This document shows positions 9,145 to 18,860 of a stretch of DNA of 64,000 nt, piece after piece. A model generated the notes under the pieces. The model had not been told where the DNA came from and searched no databases. It saw only the letters and a list, made by a program, of their open reading frames with translations. A program made the translations under genes and the position numbers. Within the stretch, counting starts at the first letter, position 1. Each line of letters starts with the position of its first letter. Source of the DNA: Pseudomonas sp. SORT22 (lineage in GTDB: Bacteria > Pseudomonadota > Gammaproteobacteria > Pseudomonadales > Pseudomonadaceae); the NCBI RefSeq assembly GCF_018417635.1, contig NZ_CP071007.1, positions 5,456,501 through 5,520,500 on the forward strand. Reading direction: 5' to 3'.

Positions 9145-9597
9145 CTAGCCCAGAAACTTCACACGTTGATGACGTACCAGCCACCCCAGGCTACCCGCCT
9201 TCACGACTTCGGAAGCAATGACGAAAACCAGCATGAGCCAGAGACTGTAGGCTGGCGACAGCTTTGCCCACACCAATAGAATCGAAATGGACGGCACCAT
9301 GAACATCAGGCGAAAAGGAGTCTGTAGCAAACCGAGATAAGCCCCCGACTTTCGCCCCGCCAGCAACAGCAAGCAGCTGACAATGATCGAAAGATGCAAG
9401 GTGAAGCTCATACCCGCCAGCCACTTGGCTAGCATGCCATGATCCTGAAGCAACCCGATCATGGTTTGGGCGTCGGTGTAATAGGGGATCTGACCGCCAC
9501 GAAGACTACCCTGGACATAAAAGACTATAAAAAATGCATCCATCCCACCCCACCAACACCGGATCATACGTGGGAGCCGTTTGATCACCCCGCTCAA
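9145..9597 (-). CDS. Unknown membrane protein, four predicted segments
   Basis: 150 residues, function not recognised. A short basic N-terminus (MSGVIKRLPRMIRCWW) precedes a first hydrophobic segment (AFFIVFYV). Three clear membrane segments follow at about residues 65-80 (LHLSIIVSCLLLLAG), 90-108 (PFRLMFMVPSISILLVW) and 113-132 (YSLWLMLVFVIASEVV), and it ends in a basic tail. The layout recalls small hypothetical inner-membrane proteins common in Pseudomonas, but no catalytic motif is visible. Its start overlaps the end of the upstream unknown gene by four bases (ATGA type), so the two are almost certainly co-translated. Base composition is AT-richer than in putA next door, which may point to acquisition. 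Confidence 0.7.
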   Translation of the reverse strand: MSGVIKRLPRMIRCWWGGMDAFFIVFYVQGSLRGGQIPYYTDAQTMIGLLQDHGMLAKWLAGMSFTLHLSIIVSCLLLLAGRKSGAYLGLLQTPFRLMFMVPSISILLVWAKLSPAYSLWLMLVFVIASEVVKAGSLGWLVRHQRVKFLG

Positions 9598-10289
9598 AAT
9601 AAACCATCCTTATATTCGTAGACAGTATCGGCAACAACAGGGCGCCAATGCCAAGACTTTCCGACTACCTGCCAGTGGTCCTCCCCCTCGACATAAATTT
9701 GCTTGATCTTACGAATTTCACCATAGCTGCGCACGATCAAACGTGGTGCAAAGCTCTGGTCATGTTGCTCCAAAGGAACCCACTGCTGCGTTACTGTCCG
9801 CATGGTATTTGCATAATCCTTACCCTCTGTCAAAAAAGGGCGCCCCTCATCCCCCATTGAGGTTATGCGATTTGCCAGAAAGGCAACAATGCTCCGCGCG
9901 CCCTCTAGGTCGATGCTGATAGTTCGCCATTTCCCAGGCCCCTTTTTAATCATTCGGAGTTCTTGCTCGCTGGAGAAGAACCCAAGGAGAGAACGTGGGC
10001 CGGCTGGGTCCGCAACCGTACACATGGGTATCCCGCTCAACGGTTGAAAAGGGCGACTAGTCACCAGTAGCCATTCGCCTCTTTTGACCCGGGAGAGAAT
10101 TCGCACATGATCTTCGGGTTTCAAGCAGTGAAGCATCGACAAACCACACTGTGCAAGGAGGCCATCCAGCCCTGGAATTTGATACCGTCTTGAGAGTGCC
10201 GCTTCGATTGTTAGCGCTGCAAATAACGGGCTTTCTATATTGAAGAGGTTATATTGCTCAATCCTGGAGCTTGGAATTATCTCTTCCAC
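9594..10289 (-). CDS. Unknown cytoplasmic protein, 231 residues
   Basis: Not recognised. It has no signal peptide and no membrane segment. The sequence is a mixed alpha/beta type with notable stretches SRVKRGEWLLVTSRPFQPL, RSLLGFFSSEQELRM and GEDHWQVVGKSWHWRP, and is rich in aromatic residues near the C-terminus. It overlaps the downstream membrane gene by four bases and starts at an ATG about 130 bases after the next unknown gene's end, so the three probably form one leftward unit. Codon use includes many AT-ending codons, unlike the neighbouring core genes. A role with the partner membrane protein is only an inference from the overlap. Confidence 0.65.
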   Translation of the reverse strand: MEEIIPSSRIEQYNLFNIESPLFAALTIEAALSRRYQIPGLDGLLAQCGLSMLHCLKPEDHVRILSRVKRGEWLLVTSRPFQPLSGIPMCTVADPAGPRSLLGFFSSEQELRMIKKGPGKWRTISIDLEGARSIVAFLANRITSMGDEGRPFLTEGKDYANTMRTVTQQWVPLEQHDQSFAPRLIVRSYGEIRKIKQIYVEGEDHWQVVGKSWHWRPVVADTVYEYKDGLF

Positions 10290-10422
10290 TTTAAGAACGC
10301 CACTGAATTAGTTGGCTCAATCAATAAGCGAATAAACCGTAAATTGACTACCAGAAGCCTCCTCTTTTCTTGTGTGAAAATTCCCAAACCAACTCTGATC
10401 GATGTATCACCTGATGGCTAAC

Positions 10423-11022
10423 TCAGACATCAACAAAGATCCCGATGAAAAAACCTGCCAGCAAAACCACGAGAAAAGACACCAGCACTATCCAAACCAG
10501 AATCCCGACCGACATCCAGGCCCAATTCAGGAGTGACAAGCGGGAATTAGACTGGCCTTTCGGGTCGCCTACGCAGGTGTTTATCGCTCCCTGAATCCTG
10601 GCCATTACCCAAAGAATCACGACATCCATAGCCAATACCGCACTCAACAACGGCAGCGGCGCCAGCTCCATCATCTGGTTTGCCCACAACGAGAACGCTG
10701 TCAGCAGGATCAAGGCGCATACCAACCAGAACGGTGACCACCTGTAGCTTCGACCAGACAGGTGTAATTGCCGATCGACCCTGCTCAGCAGGCTGTAAAG
10801 AAACAGAATGCCGAAGATGCTTCTTACCAGCGGTAACACTCGCTCCCCGGTTTCCCGCCGGTAGAGCGCCCAGCTTTGGTAATGGCAAAAAAGCCAATAA
10901 AAACCAAAGGTGAACAGGTTCATCACGATCAACTTTCTGATCGATACGACGAAGAACATTGGCCCCCTGCCTGTGGCATCAGAGAGATCAGGGCTCATCG
11001 AAGCGGTGCTGTTAGTGGTCAT
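10423..11022 (-). CDS. Unknown membrane protein (FxFGFYWLFxHYxxW type)
   Basis: 199 residues with four to five hydrophobic segments: about 21-48 (PMFFVVSIRKLIVMNLFTFGFYW), 64-78, 98-115, 120-137 and 168-195. The segment with VSIRKLIVMNLFTFGFYWLF followed by a Trp/Tyr-rich turn resembles the start of many gamma-proteobacterial DUF4234-like proteins; I infer only a membrane location. The ATG at 11022 is preceded by an AAGG site. Bases 10290-10422 between this gene and the next are AT-rich, hold no gene, and could carry a promoter for the two downstream genes. GC is intermediate between its unknown neighbours and the core genes. Confidence 0.65.
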   Translation of the reverse strand: MTTNSTASMSPDLSDATGRGPMFFVVSIRKLIVMNLFTFGFYWLFCHYQSWALYRRETGERVLPLVRSIFGILFLYSLLSRVDRQLHLSGRSYRWSPFWLVCALILLTAFSLWANQMMELAPLPLLSAVLAMDVVILWVMARIQGAINTCVGDPKGQSNSRLSLLNWAWMSVGILVWIVLVSFLVVLLAGFFIGIFVDV

Positions 11023-11211
11023 GGCTACGGCCTTCGGTAATGGGCCGACTATCTAAGCCTGCTCGTGCATCACAGATCTGCCCTCTGGCTCCGAAGCAAG
11101 GGTACGAACATTCCCAAACGCCTTGTGCCTTGCCATCACCCGTATCTATTTCACTGTGCAGTAGCATCGTCACTACCTAGACTCGGCCCATCCCCAGACA
11201 GGAATGCCGCC

Positions 11212-13014
11212 ATGTCCGAGACCCTGCTCAGCGCCCGCAACCTGGCCTTCGAACTCTACGAAGTGCTCGATGCCGAGGCCCTGACCCAACGCCCGCGCTT
11301 TGCCGAGCACAACCGCGAAACCTTCGATGCCGCTCTGAGCACTGCGCGGACCATCGCCGAGAAGTATTTCGCCCCGCATAATCGCAAGGGCGATGAGCAC
11401 GAGCCGCGCTATGAAAATGGCGAGGCGCTGTTGATCCCCGAGGTCAAGCCTGCGGTCGATGCCTTCCTTGAAGCCGGCTTTCTCAACGCCAGCCGCGACT
11501 TCGAAGCCGGTGGCATGCAGTTGCCGACCTTGCTCTCGCAAGCCTGTTTCGCCCACTTCCAGGCGGCCAACGCCGGTACCACGGCCTACCCGTTCCTGAC
11601 CATGGGCGCCGCCAACCTGATTGAAAGCTTTGGCAGCGACGAGCAGAAGCGCCTGTTCCTGCAACCGATGATCGAAGGCCGCTTCTTCGGCACCATGGCC
11701 TTGACCGAGCCGCACGCTGGCTCGTCCCTGGCCGATATTCGCAGCCGCGCCGAGCCAGCCGGCGATGGCAGCTATCGGCTGCGCGGCAACAAGATATTCA
11801 TTTCCGGCGGCGACCATCCATTGTCGGAGAACATCGTGCATATGGTCCTGGCCAAGCTGCCCGATGCGCCGCCCGGGGTGAAGGGCATTTCGCTGTTTAT
11901 CGTGCCCAAGTTCCTGGTCAACGCCGACGGCAGCCTCGGCCCGCGCAACGATGTGTTGCTGGCCGGGTTGTTCCACAAGATGGGCTGGCGCGGCACCACC
12001 TCGACGGCGCTGAACTTCGGCGACAACGGCCAGTGCGTCGGCTACCTGGTGGGCAAACCACACCAGGGCCTGGCCTGCATGTTCCAGATGATGAACGAGG
12101 CGCGTATCGGCGTCGGCATGGGCGCGGTGATGCTTGGTTATGCCGGCTATCTGTACTCGCTGGAGTACGCCCGCCAGCGTCCGCAAGGGCGCCTGCCAGA
12201 CAACAAGGATCCGGCCACCGCTGCCGTGCCGATCATCAATCACAGCGACGTCAAGCGCATGCTGCTGACCCAGAAGGCCTACGTCGAAGGCGCCTTTGAT
12301 CTGGGCCTGTACGCCGCGCGGCTGTTCGATGACACCCAGAGCGGCGAAAGCGATACGGTTCGCCAGGAGGCCCATGAACTGCTCGACCTGCTGACGCCGA
12401 TCGTCAAGTCCTGGCCTTCGGAGTTTTGCCTCAAGGCCAACGAGCTGGCCATCCAGATTCTCGGCGGCCATGGCTACACCCGCGAGTACCCGGTCGAACA
12501 GTACTACCGCGACAACCGCCTGAATCCGATTCACGAAGGTACCCACGGCATCCAGTCGCTGGACCTGCTCGGGCGCAAGCTGGCGCAAAACGGTGGTGCC
12601 GGGCTCAAGCAACTGGTCCGCCTGATCGCCAGCACCTGCGAGAGAGCCCATCCGCACAGCAGCCTGGATCGTCTGCGGGTACCGCTGGAGCAGTTGCTCA
12701 ATCGCCTGCAGGAAGTGACCCTCGGCCTGCTCGGCGATCTGGCCCAGGGCCAGGTCAATGCAGCCCTGGCCAACTCGGCGCTGTATCTAAAGGCTTTCGG
12801 TCACTGCGTGATCGGCTGGCGCTGGCTGGAGCAGGCAATCCACGCCGAACAAGGCCTGGCCCGGGGCAACCCGGCCGATCGCGACTTCTACCTGGGCAAA
12901 TTGCAGGCCGCGCGTTATTTCCTGACCTGGGAAGTGCCGGGCTGCCATAATGAGCTGGCATTGCTCGCGGCCAGTGACGATACCTGCCTGAGCATGCACG
13001 ACGAGTGGTTCTGA
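11212..13014 (+). CDS. Acyl-CoA dehydrogenase, long DmdC-like type
   Basis: 600 residues, the length of the DmdC-like branch rather than the 380-residue classical enzymes. It would oxidise an acyl-CoA to the enoyl-CoA with FAD and pass electrons to ETF. Visible: an N-terminal helical domain, the FAD/substrate motif GTMALTEPHAGSSLADI, the second signature RIGVGMGAVMLGYAGYLYS, and NPIHEGTHGIQSLDLLGRK, which contains the likely catalytic glutamate of this branch. About 120 extra C-terminal residues follow. The ATG at 11212 with AGGAA upstream is chosen; the longer frame from 11065 adds a leader unlike the family. The gene ends 32 bases before the TldD-like gene, so they may be one unit. The natural substrate cannot be read from sequence. 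Confidence 0.88.
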   Translation: MSETLLSARNLAFELYEVLDAEALTQRPRFAEHNRETFDAALSTARTIAEKYFAPHNRKGDEHEPRYENGEALLIPEVKPAVDAFLEAGFLNASRDFEAGGMQLPTLLSQACFAHFQAANAGTTAYPFLTMGAANLIESFGSDEQKRLFLQPMIEGRFFGTMALTEPHAGSSLADIRSRAEPAGDGSYRLRGNKIFISGGDHPLSENIVHMVLAKLPDAPPGVKGISLFIVPKFLVNADGSLGPRNDVLLAGLFHKMGWRGTTSTALNFGDNGQCVGYLVGKPHQGLACMFQMMNEARIGVGMGAVMLGYAGYLYSLEYARQRPQGRLPDNKDPATAAVPIINHSDVKRMLLTQKAYVEGAFDLGLYAARLFDDTQSGESDTVRQEAHELLDLLTPIVKSWPSEFCLKANELAIQILGGHGYTREYPVEQYYRDNRLNPIHEGTHGIQSLDLLGRKLAQNGGAGLKQLVRLIASTCERAHPHSSLDRLRVPLEQLLNRLQEVTLGLLGDLAQGQVNAALANSALYLKAFGHCVIGWRWLEQAIHAEQGLARGNPADRDFYLGKLQAARYFLTWEVPGCHNELALLAASDDTCLSMHDEWF

Positions 13015-13046
13015 GGGGGAGCCACCGCGCACACGGAGGTTCCCGC

Positions 13047-14489
13047 ATGTTCGAGTTGACCGCATTGCTGCGCCAGCGCTTCGCCGCTCTGCGCAGCAGT
13101 GGCGAATTTTTCTCCCTGCGTTATGTGCAGCAAAGCCAGCAACACCTGTCGGTGCGCAAGAATATCGCCGAGCCGCCGTTTCTCAGCCGCGACGAAGGCG
13201 CGATGCTCACCGTGCGCGTCCATGGCGTGGAAACCTACGCCGCCACCGCCGACCTCTCGCAAGCCGGCTTGCAGCGTGCCCTGGAGCAGGCTGAGGCACT
13301 GGCCCGGCAAATCGCCGGGCGCGCCCTGCTCGACCTGCGCGAGCAACCGCTGGCCACAGGCCGCGCCGATTACTGCTCGCCCAACCTTGAGCAAGCCTTC
13401 CCGTCCCTGGCCGACTGCTACGCCCTGCTTGCCCAGGAATCTGCCAGCGTGCCGGACGACAGCCGCCTGGTGAACTGGCAGGCAAGCCTTGGCATCAGCA
13501 CTATCGAGCAGATCTACCTGAACACCGCCGGCGCTGAACTGCGCCAGGCCCAGCGCTTTATCTACCCGGGTTTCAGCACCACCGCCTTCGACGGCCAGGA
13601 CAGCCAGACCCGCACCCTGGGCCGGGAAAACTTCGGCCAGCAGGGCGGCCTCGATGTGATCGAGCGTTGCGGCCTGGTTGGTGCCGGGGCCAAAGTCGCC
13701 GAGCAGGCCCTGCAACTGCTGCTGGCGCCGAACACCCCCAGTGGTGTGCGCGACCTGCTGTTGATGCCCGACCAGATGATGCTGCAGATCCACGAATCGA
13801 TCGGCCACCCGCTGGAAATGGACCGCATCCTCGGCGACGAGCGTAATTACGCCGGCACCAGCTTTGTCAAAGCCAGCGACTTCGGCAGCCTGCAGTACGG
13901 CTCGAAATTGCTCAACGTGACCTTCGACCCGTCGATCCGCGAAGAGCTTGCCAGCTACAGCCACGACGATGACGGCAGCGCTGCGCACAAGCAGTACCTG
14001 ATCAAGGACGGTTTGCTGGTCCGCCCGCTCGGTGGTGCCCTGTCGCAGTTCCGTTCCGGCCTTGAAGGGGTGGCCAACAGCCGCGCCTGCGGCTGGAACC
14101 GCGCGCCGATCGACCGCATGGCCAACCTCAACATCGAGCCGGGGGACAAGACCCTGGCGCAACTGATCGGCGGTATCGAGCAGGGCATCCTGATGCGCAC
14201 CAACCGCTCGTGGTCGATTGATGATGCGCGCAACAAGTTCCAGTTCGGCTGCGAATGGGGCCAACTGATCGAAAACGGCGAGCTCAAGGGCGTGGTCAAG
14301 AACCCCAACTACCGCGGCATCTCCGCCCGGTTCTGGGGCAATCTCAGCGCCGTCGGTGACGCCAGCACCTTGCAGGTACTGGGCACGCCAAACTGCGGCA
14401 AGGGCGAGCCGAACCAGGTGGTACGCGTGGGCCACGCCTCCCCCGCCTGCGTATTCAGCCAGATCGACGTATTCGGAGGAGACGCCTGA
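13047..14489 (+). CDS. TldD-like metallopeptidase (HExxxH subunit)
   Basis: 480 residues of the TldD/PmbA (U62) family. The zinc motif HESIGH is at 249-254 (MLQIHESIGHPLEMD), and the C-terminal barrel carries GFSTTAFDGQD and NRSWSIDDARNKFQFGCE. In characterised TldD/TldE pairs the HExxxH subunit forms the active protease with a partner lacking the motif, degrading unfolded peptides or removing leader peptides. Canonical TldD reads HEAVGHGLEGD, so this is a paralogue and not the housekeeping copy. The ATG at 13047 follows GGAGG. The stop overlaps the partner's start by one base (TGATG), which supports a heterodimer. Confidence 0.87.
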   Translation: MFELTALLRQRFAALRSSGEFFSLRYVQQSQQHLSVRKNIAEPPFLSRDEGAMLTVRVHGVETYAATADLSQAGLQRALEQAEALARQIAGRALLDLREQPLATGRADYCSPNLEQAFPSLADCYALLAQESASVPDDSRLVNWQASLGISTIEQIYLNTAGAELRQAQRFIYPGFSTTAFDGQDSQTRTLGRENFGQQGGLDVIERCGLVGAGAKVAEQALQLLLAPNTPSGVRDLLLMPDQMMLQIHESIGHPLEMDRILGDERNYAGTSFVKASDFGSLQYGSKLLNVTFDPSIREELASYSHDDDGSAAHKQYLIKDGLLVRPLGGALSQFRSGLEGVANSRACGWNRAPIDRMANLNIEPGDKTLAQLIGGIEQGILMRTNRSWSIDDARNKFQFGCEWGQLIENGELKGVVKNPNYRGISARFWGNLSAVGDASTLQVLGTPNCGKGEPNQVVRVGHASPACVFSQIDVFGGDA

Positions 14490-15820
14490 TGGCTGCCACC
14501 CCACTGCAAAGTTTCCAGCACCTGGTCGCCAGCCTGCGCGACGCGGTGTGCGCGCCAGAGCATTTCACCTTGAGCTACAGCGGCGAGCACTCGCAGTTCA
14601 TCCGCTTCAACCACGCCAGGGTGCGCCAGGCCGGCGAAGTGCAACAGGCCAGTTGCGTGCTCAAGCTGGTCGCCGACGGGCGCCAGGCCGAGCTGCAGTT
14701 CACCCTCGGCAACGACGCCGAGGTCGATCAGCTGCGCCTGCAACAAGCCCTGGAGCAACTGCGCCAGACCCTGCCGCTGCTTGAGCCCGACCCTTACCTG
14801 CAACTCAATGACAGCGCCTGGCACAGCCATAGCGTGCAGGATCAAGCGCTGCCAGACAGCGCTGCGGTGCTGGCGCAGATCGAGCAAGGCGCGGGTGATC
14901 TGGACCTGGTTGGCATCTACGCCGCGGGCCCGATCTGCCGGGGTTTTGCCAGCTCGTTCGGGGCCTTTGGCTGGCACCAGGCCAACAGTTTCAACTTCGA
15001 CTGGAGCCTGTTCCACAGCAACGGCGAGGCGGTCAAGGCCAACTATGCCGGCCAGTCCTGGGACGGCGAAGCCTTCGCCCTGCGCCTGCAGCAGGCCCGC
15101 GAACAGCTCGACTACCTCGGCCGCCCGCTGAAAAAACTCGCCCCCGGTCAGTACCGCGCCTACCTGGCACCGGCAGCGCTGGACGAGATCATGGGCATGC
15201 TCTGCTGGGGCGGCTTCTCGGCCCAGGCCATCGCCACCAAGAACAGCCCGCTGCAACGCCTGTACAGCGCCGATGCCAGCCTGAGCCCGTTGGTCCAGAT
15301 AAGCGAGCAGGTCAGCGGCTCGCTGAGCCCGTCGTTTTCGGACGAAGGCCTGGAGCGCAGCGACCTGCGCCTGATTGACCAGGGCCGGGCCCACGATCGG
15401 CTGATCTGCGCCCGTAGCGCCGCCGAGTTCGAACTGGCGGCCAACGGTGCCGATAGCTACGAGTCGCCATGCGCGCTGAGCATGGCCGGCGGCGAGCTTG
15501 GGCAGAGCGAAGTCCTCGCCCGCCTGGGCACCGGCCTGTACATCAGCAACCTCTGGTACCTGAACTACTCGGACCTGCCCGCTGCGCGCATGACCGGCCT
15601 GACCCGCTTCGCCACCTTCTGGGTCGAGAACGGCGAGATCCAGGCGCCGGTGAGCACCATGCGCTTTGACGACAGCGTCTACAGTTTGCTGGGTTCGCAA
15701 CTGGAGGCATTGACGACCGAACGCGAGCTGATTCTGTCGACCAGCACCTACGGCCAGCGCCAGACCAGTTCGAGCCATTTGCCGGGAGCGTTGGTCAAAC
15801 GCCTGACGTTGACACTGTAA
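14489..15820 (+). CDS. PmbA/TldE-like partner of the TldD paralogue
   Basis: 443 residues of the same family as the preceding gene but with no HExxxH motif; the equivalent region reads APAALDEIMGMLCWGGF. This is the pattern of TldE (PmbA), the non-catalytic half of the heterodimer. Other family features are present: GIYAAGPICRGFASSFG, GTGLYISNLWYLNYSD and the C-terminal STYGQRQTSSSHLPGALVK. Start and stop are coupled with the TldD-like gene by a one-base overlap. No leader-peptide or RiPP precursor gene is visible next to the pair, so the substrate is unknown. Confidence 0.85.
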   Translation: MAATPLQSFQHLVASLRDAVCAPEHFTLSYSGEHSQFIRFNHARVRQAGEVQQASCVLKLVADGRQAELQFTLGNDAEVDQLRLQQALEQLRQTLPLLEPDPYLQLNDSAWHSHSVQDQALPDSAAVLAQIEQGAGDLDLVGIYAAGPICRGFASSFGAFGWHQANSFNFDWSLFHSNGEAVKANYAGQSWDGEAFALRLQQAREQLDYLGRPLKKLAPGQYRAYLAPAALDEIMGMLCWGGFSAQAIATKNSPLQRLYSADASLSPLVQISEQVSGSLSPSFSDEGLERSDLRLIDQGRAHDRLICARSAAEFELAANGADSYESPCALSMAGGELGQSEVLARLGTGLYISNLWYLNYSDLPAARMTGLTRFATFWVENGEIQAPVSTMRFDDSVYSLLGSQLEALTTERELILSTSTYGQRQTSSSHLPGALVKRLTLTL

Positions 15821-15826
15821 TTAGCC

Positions 15827-15863
15827 CATCGCGGGTCAAGCCCGCTGCCACCGACCCGCGATG
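15827..15863. repeat. Short REP hairpin before mdtD
   Basis: CATCGCGGGTC at 15827-15837 and its exact complement GACCCGCGATG at 15853-15863 flank AAGCCCGCTGCCACC. It is a shortened REP copy between the PmbA-like gene and the exporter gene; it may act as a weak terminator. Confidence 0.7.
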
Positions 15864-15890
15864 AGGCCCTCAAGGACTGCACACTAACCC

Positions 15891-17318
15891 ATGCCCAACC
15901 GCGCCCCGCTGGACCCGACCACCGCCCGCTGGATTCCCTGGGTGGTGGCCATCGCCTTTTTCATGCAGTCGCTCGACGGCACCATCCTCAACACCGCCCT
16001 GCCGGCCATGGCCCGCGACCTGGCCGAAGACCCGCTGCGCATGCAGTCGGTGATCATCGCCTACATGCTCACCGTGGCCCTGCTGATCCCGGCCTCGGGC
16101 TGGATTGCCGACCGCTTTGGCACCAAGCGCATCTTCTTCGGCGCCATCCTCCTGTTCAGCCTCGGTTCGCTGCTCTGCGCCCTGGCCAGCAGCCTCGGCA
16201 TGCTGGTAGCGGCACGGGTGATCCAGGGCCTGGGCGGCGCCTTGATGCTACCGGTCGGGCGCCTGGTGGTACTGCGTGCCTATCCACGCTCGGAGCTGGT
16301 GCGGATCATGAGCTTCATCACCATCCCCGGCCTGCTCGGGCCGTTGCTGGGCCCGACCATGGGCGGCTGGCTGGTGGAAATTCTCAGCTGGCACTGGATC
16401 TTCCTGCTCAACCTGCCGGTTGGCGCCATCGGCTGTTATGCGGTGTGGAAGTTCATCCCCGACCTGCGCGGCTCGGAGCGTACCCGCTTCGACGGCATCG
16501 GCTTCGTGCTGTTCGGCGCGGCAATGGTGTTGATCACCATTGCCATGGAAGGCCTGGGCGAGCTGCATCTGCCGCACCTGCGGGTAATGCTGCTGCTGTT
16601 TGCCGGCATGGCCTGCCTGGCCGCCTACTGGCTGCGCGCCGGCAGCGTCGACAACCCGCTGTTTTCGCCAAAACTGTTCCGCACCCGGACCTTTTCGGTG
16701 GGTATCCTCGGCAACTTGTTTGCCCGCCTGGGCAGCGGCGCCCTGCCGTTCCTGGTACCGCTGTTGCTGCAGGTGGCGCTGGGTTACTCACCGTCCCAGG
16801 CCGGCATGAGCATGATCCCCCTGGCCGCGGCGGCGATGGTCGCCAAGTCGATTGCCCGGCCGCTGATCGAGCGCTTCGGCTATCGCAATATTCTCACCGG
16901 CAATACCCTGTTGCTGGGCCTGCTGCTGGCAAGCCTGGGGCTGGTCGACGAACAGACGCCCTACGCCCTGTTGCTGTTGCAACTGGGCTTGCTGGGTGCG
17001 GTCAACTCGATGCAGTTCACAGCGATGAACACCGTGACCCTGATCGATCTCGACGACAACAGCGCCAGCAGCGGCAACAGCCTGCTGTCGGTGGTCGCGC
17101 AATTGTCGCTGAGCCTCGGTGTGGCCTGTGCCGGCGCCCTGCTTGGCGGTTTTACCGCAGCGGGCAGTGCCGAAGGCGTCGAGAGCACCCTCGGGGCGTT
17201 CCAGCTGACCTTTGTGACCATCGGCCTGATGGCCATGCTGGCGGCGGCGATCTTCATGCAGCTGTCCAGGGCGGACGGAAGGCGTGCCCCTCGTCCGGAA
17301 CCGGAGATCGAGCCTTAG
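15891..17318 (+). CDS. mdtD: MFS multidrug exporter, MdtD-like (DHA2, 14 segments)
   Basis: 475 residues with about 14 membrane segments, matching E. coli MdtD along its length: FFMQSLDGTILNTALPAMA (motif D1), SGWIADRFGTKRIFFGAI (motif A), RVIQGLGGALMLPVGR (motif B) and GPLLGPTMGGWLVE (motif C). It is expected to export drugs or metabolites by proton antiport at the inner membrane. No periplasmic adaptor or outer-membrane channel gene is beside it, unlike the E. coli mdtABCD operon, so it probably works alone. It starts at ATG 15891 soon after a REP hairpin; dbpA follows after 57 bases. Confidence 0.85.
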   Translation: MPNRAPLDPTTARWIPWVVAIAFFMQSLDGTILNTALPAMARDLAEDPLRMQSVIIAYMLTVALLIPASGWIADRFGTKRIFFGAILLFSLGSLLCALASSLGMLVAARVIQGLGGALMLPVGRLVVLRAYPRSELVRIMSFITIPGLLGPLLGPTMGGWLVEILSWHWIFLLNLPVGAIGCYAVWKFIPDLRGSERTRFDGIGFVLFGAAMVLITIAMEGLGELHLPHLRVMLLLFAGMACLAAYWLRAGSVDNPLFSPKLFRTRTFSVGILGNLFARLGSGALPFLVPLLLQVALGYSPSQAGMSMIPLAAAAMVAKSIARPLIERFGYRNILTGNTLLLGLLLASLGLVDEQTPYALLLLQLGLLGAVNSMQFTAMNTVTLIDLDDNSASSGNSLLSVVAQLSLSLGVACAGALLGGFTAAGSAEGVESTLGAFQLTFVTIGLMAMLAAAIFMQLSRADGRRAPRPEPEIEP

Positions 17319-17375
17319 GGCTAAAGGCCATGAGGCTGGTACACTGCGCGACATTTTGTTTTGCAGGCCAGTCTC

Positions 17376-18761
<1,386 letters not shown>

Positions 18762-18770
18762 TTACTTTTT

Positions 18771-18827
18771 TCGCGGGGCAAGCCCGCTCCTACACACCCT
18801 CCCTGTAGGAGCGGGCTTGCCCCGCGA
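18771..18827. repeat. Perfect REP inverted pair between dbpA and yhiN
   Basis: Arms of 24 bases (18771-18794 and 18804-18827) are exact complements around a nine-base loop CACCCTCCC. A run of six T residues (about 18766-18771) precedes the left arm. It probably separates dbpA and yhiN transcription. Confidence 0.9.
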
Positions 18828-18860
18828 TCGCTTCACCACCGAATTCTCGAGGATTTTGCA

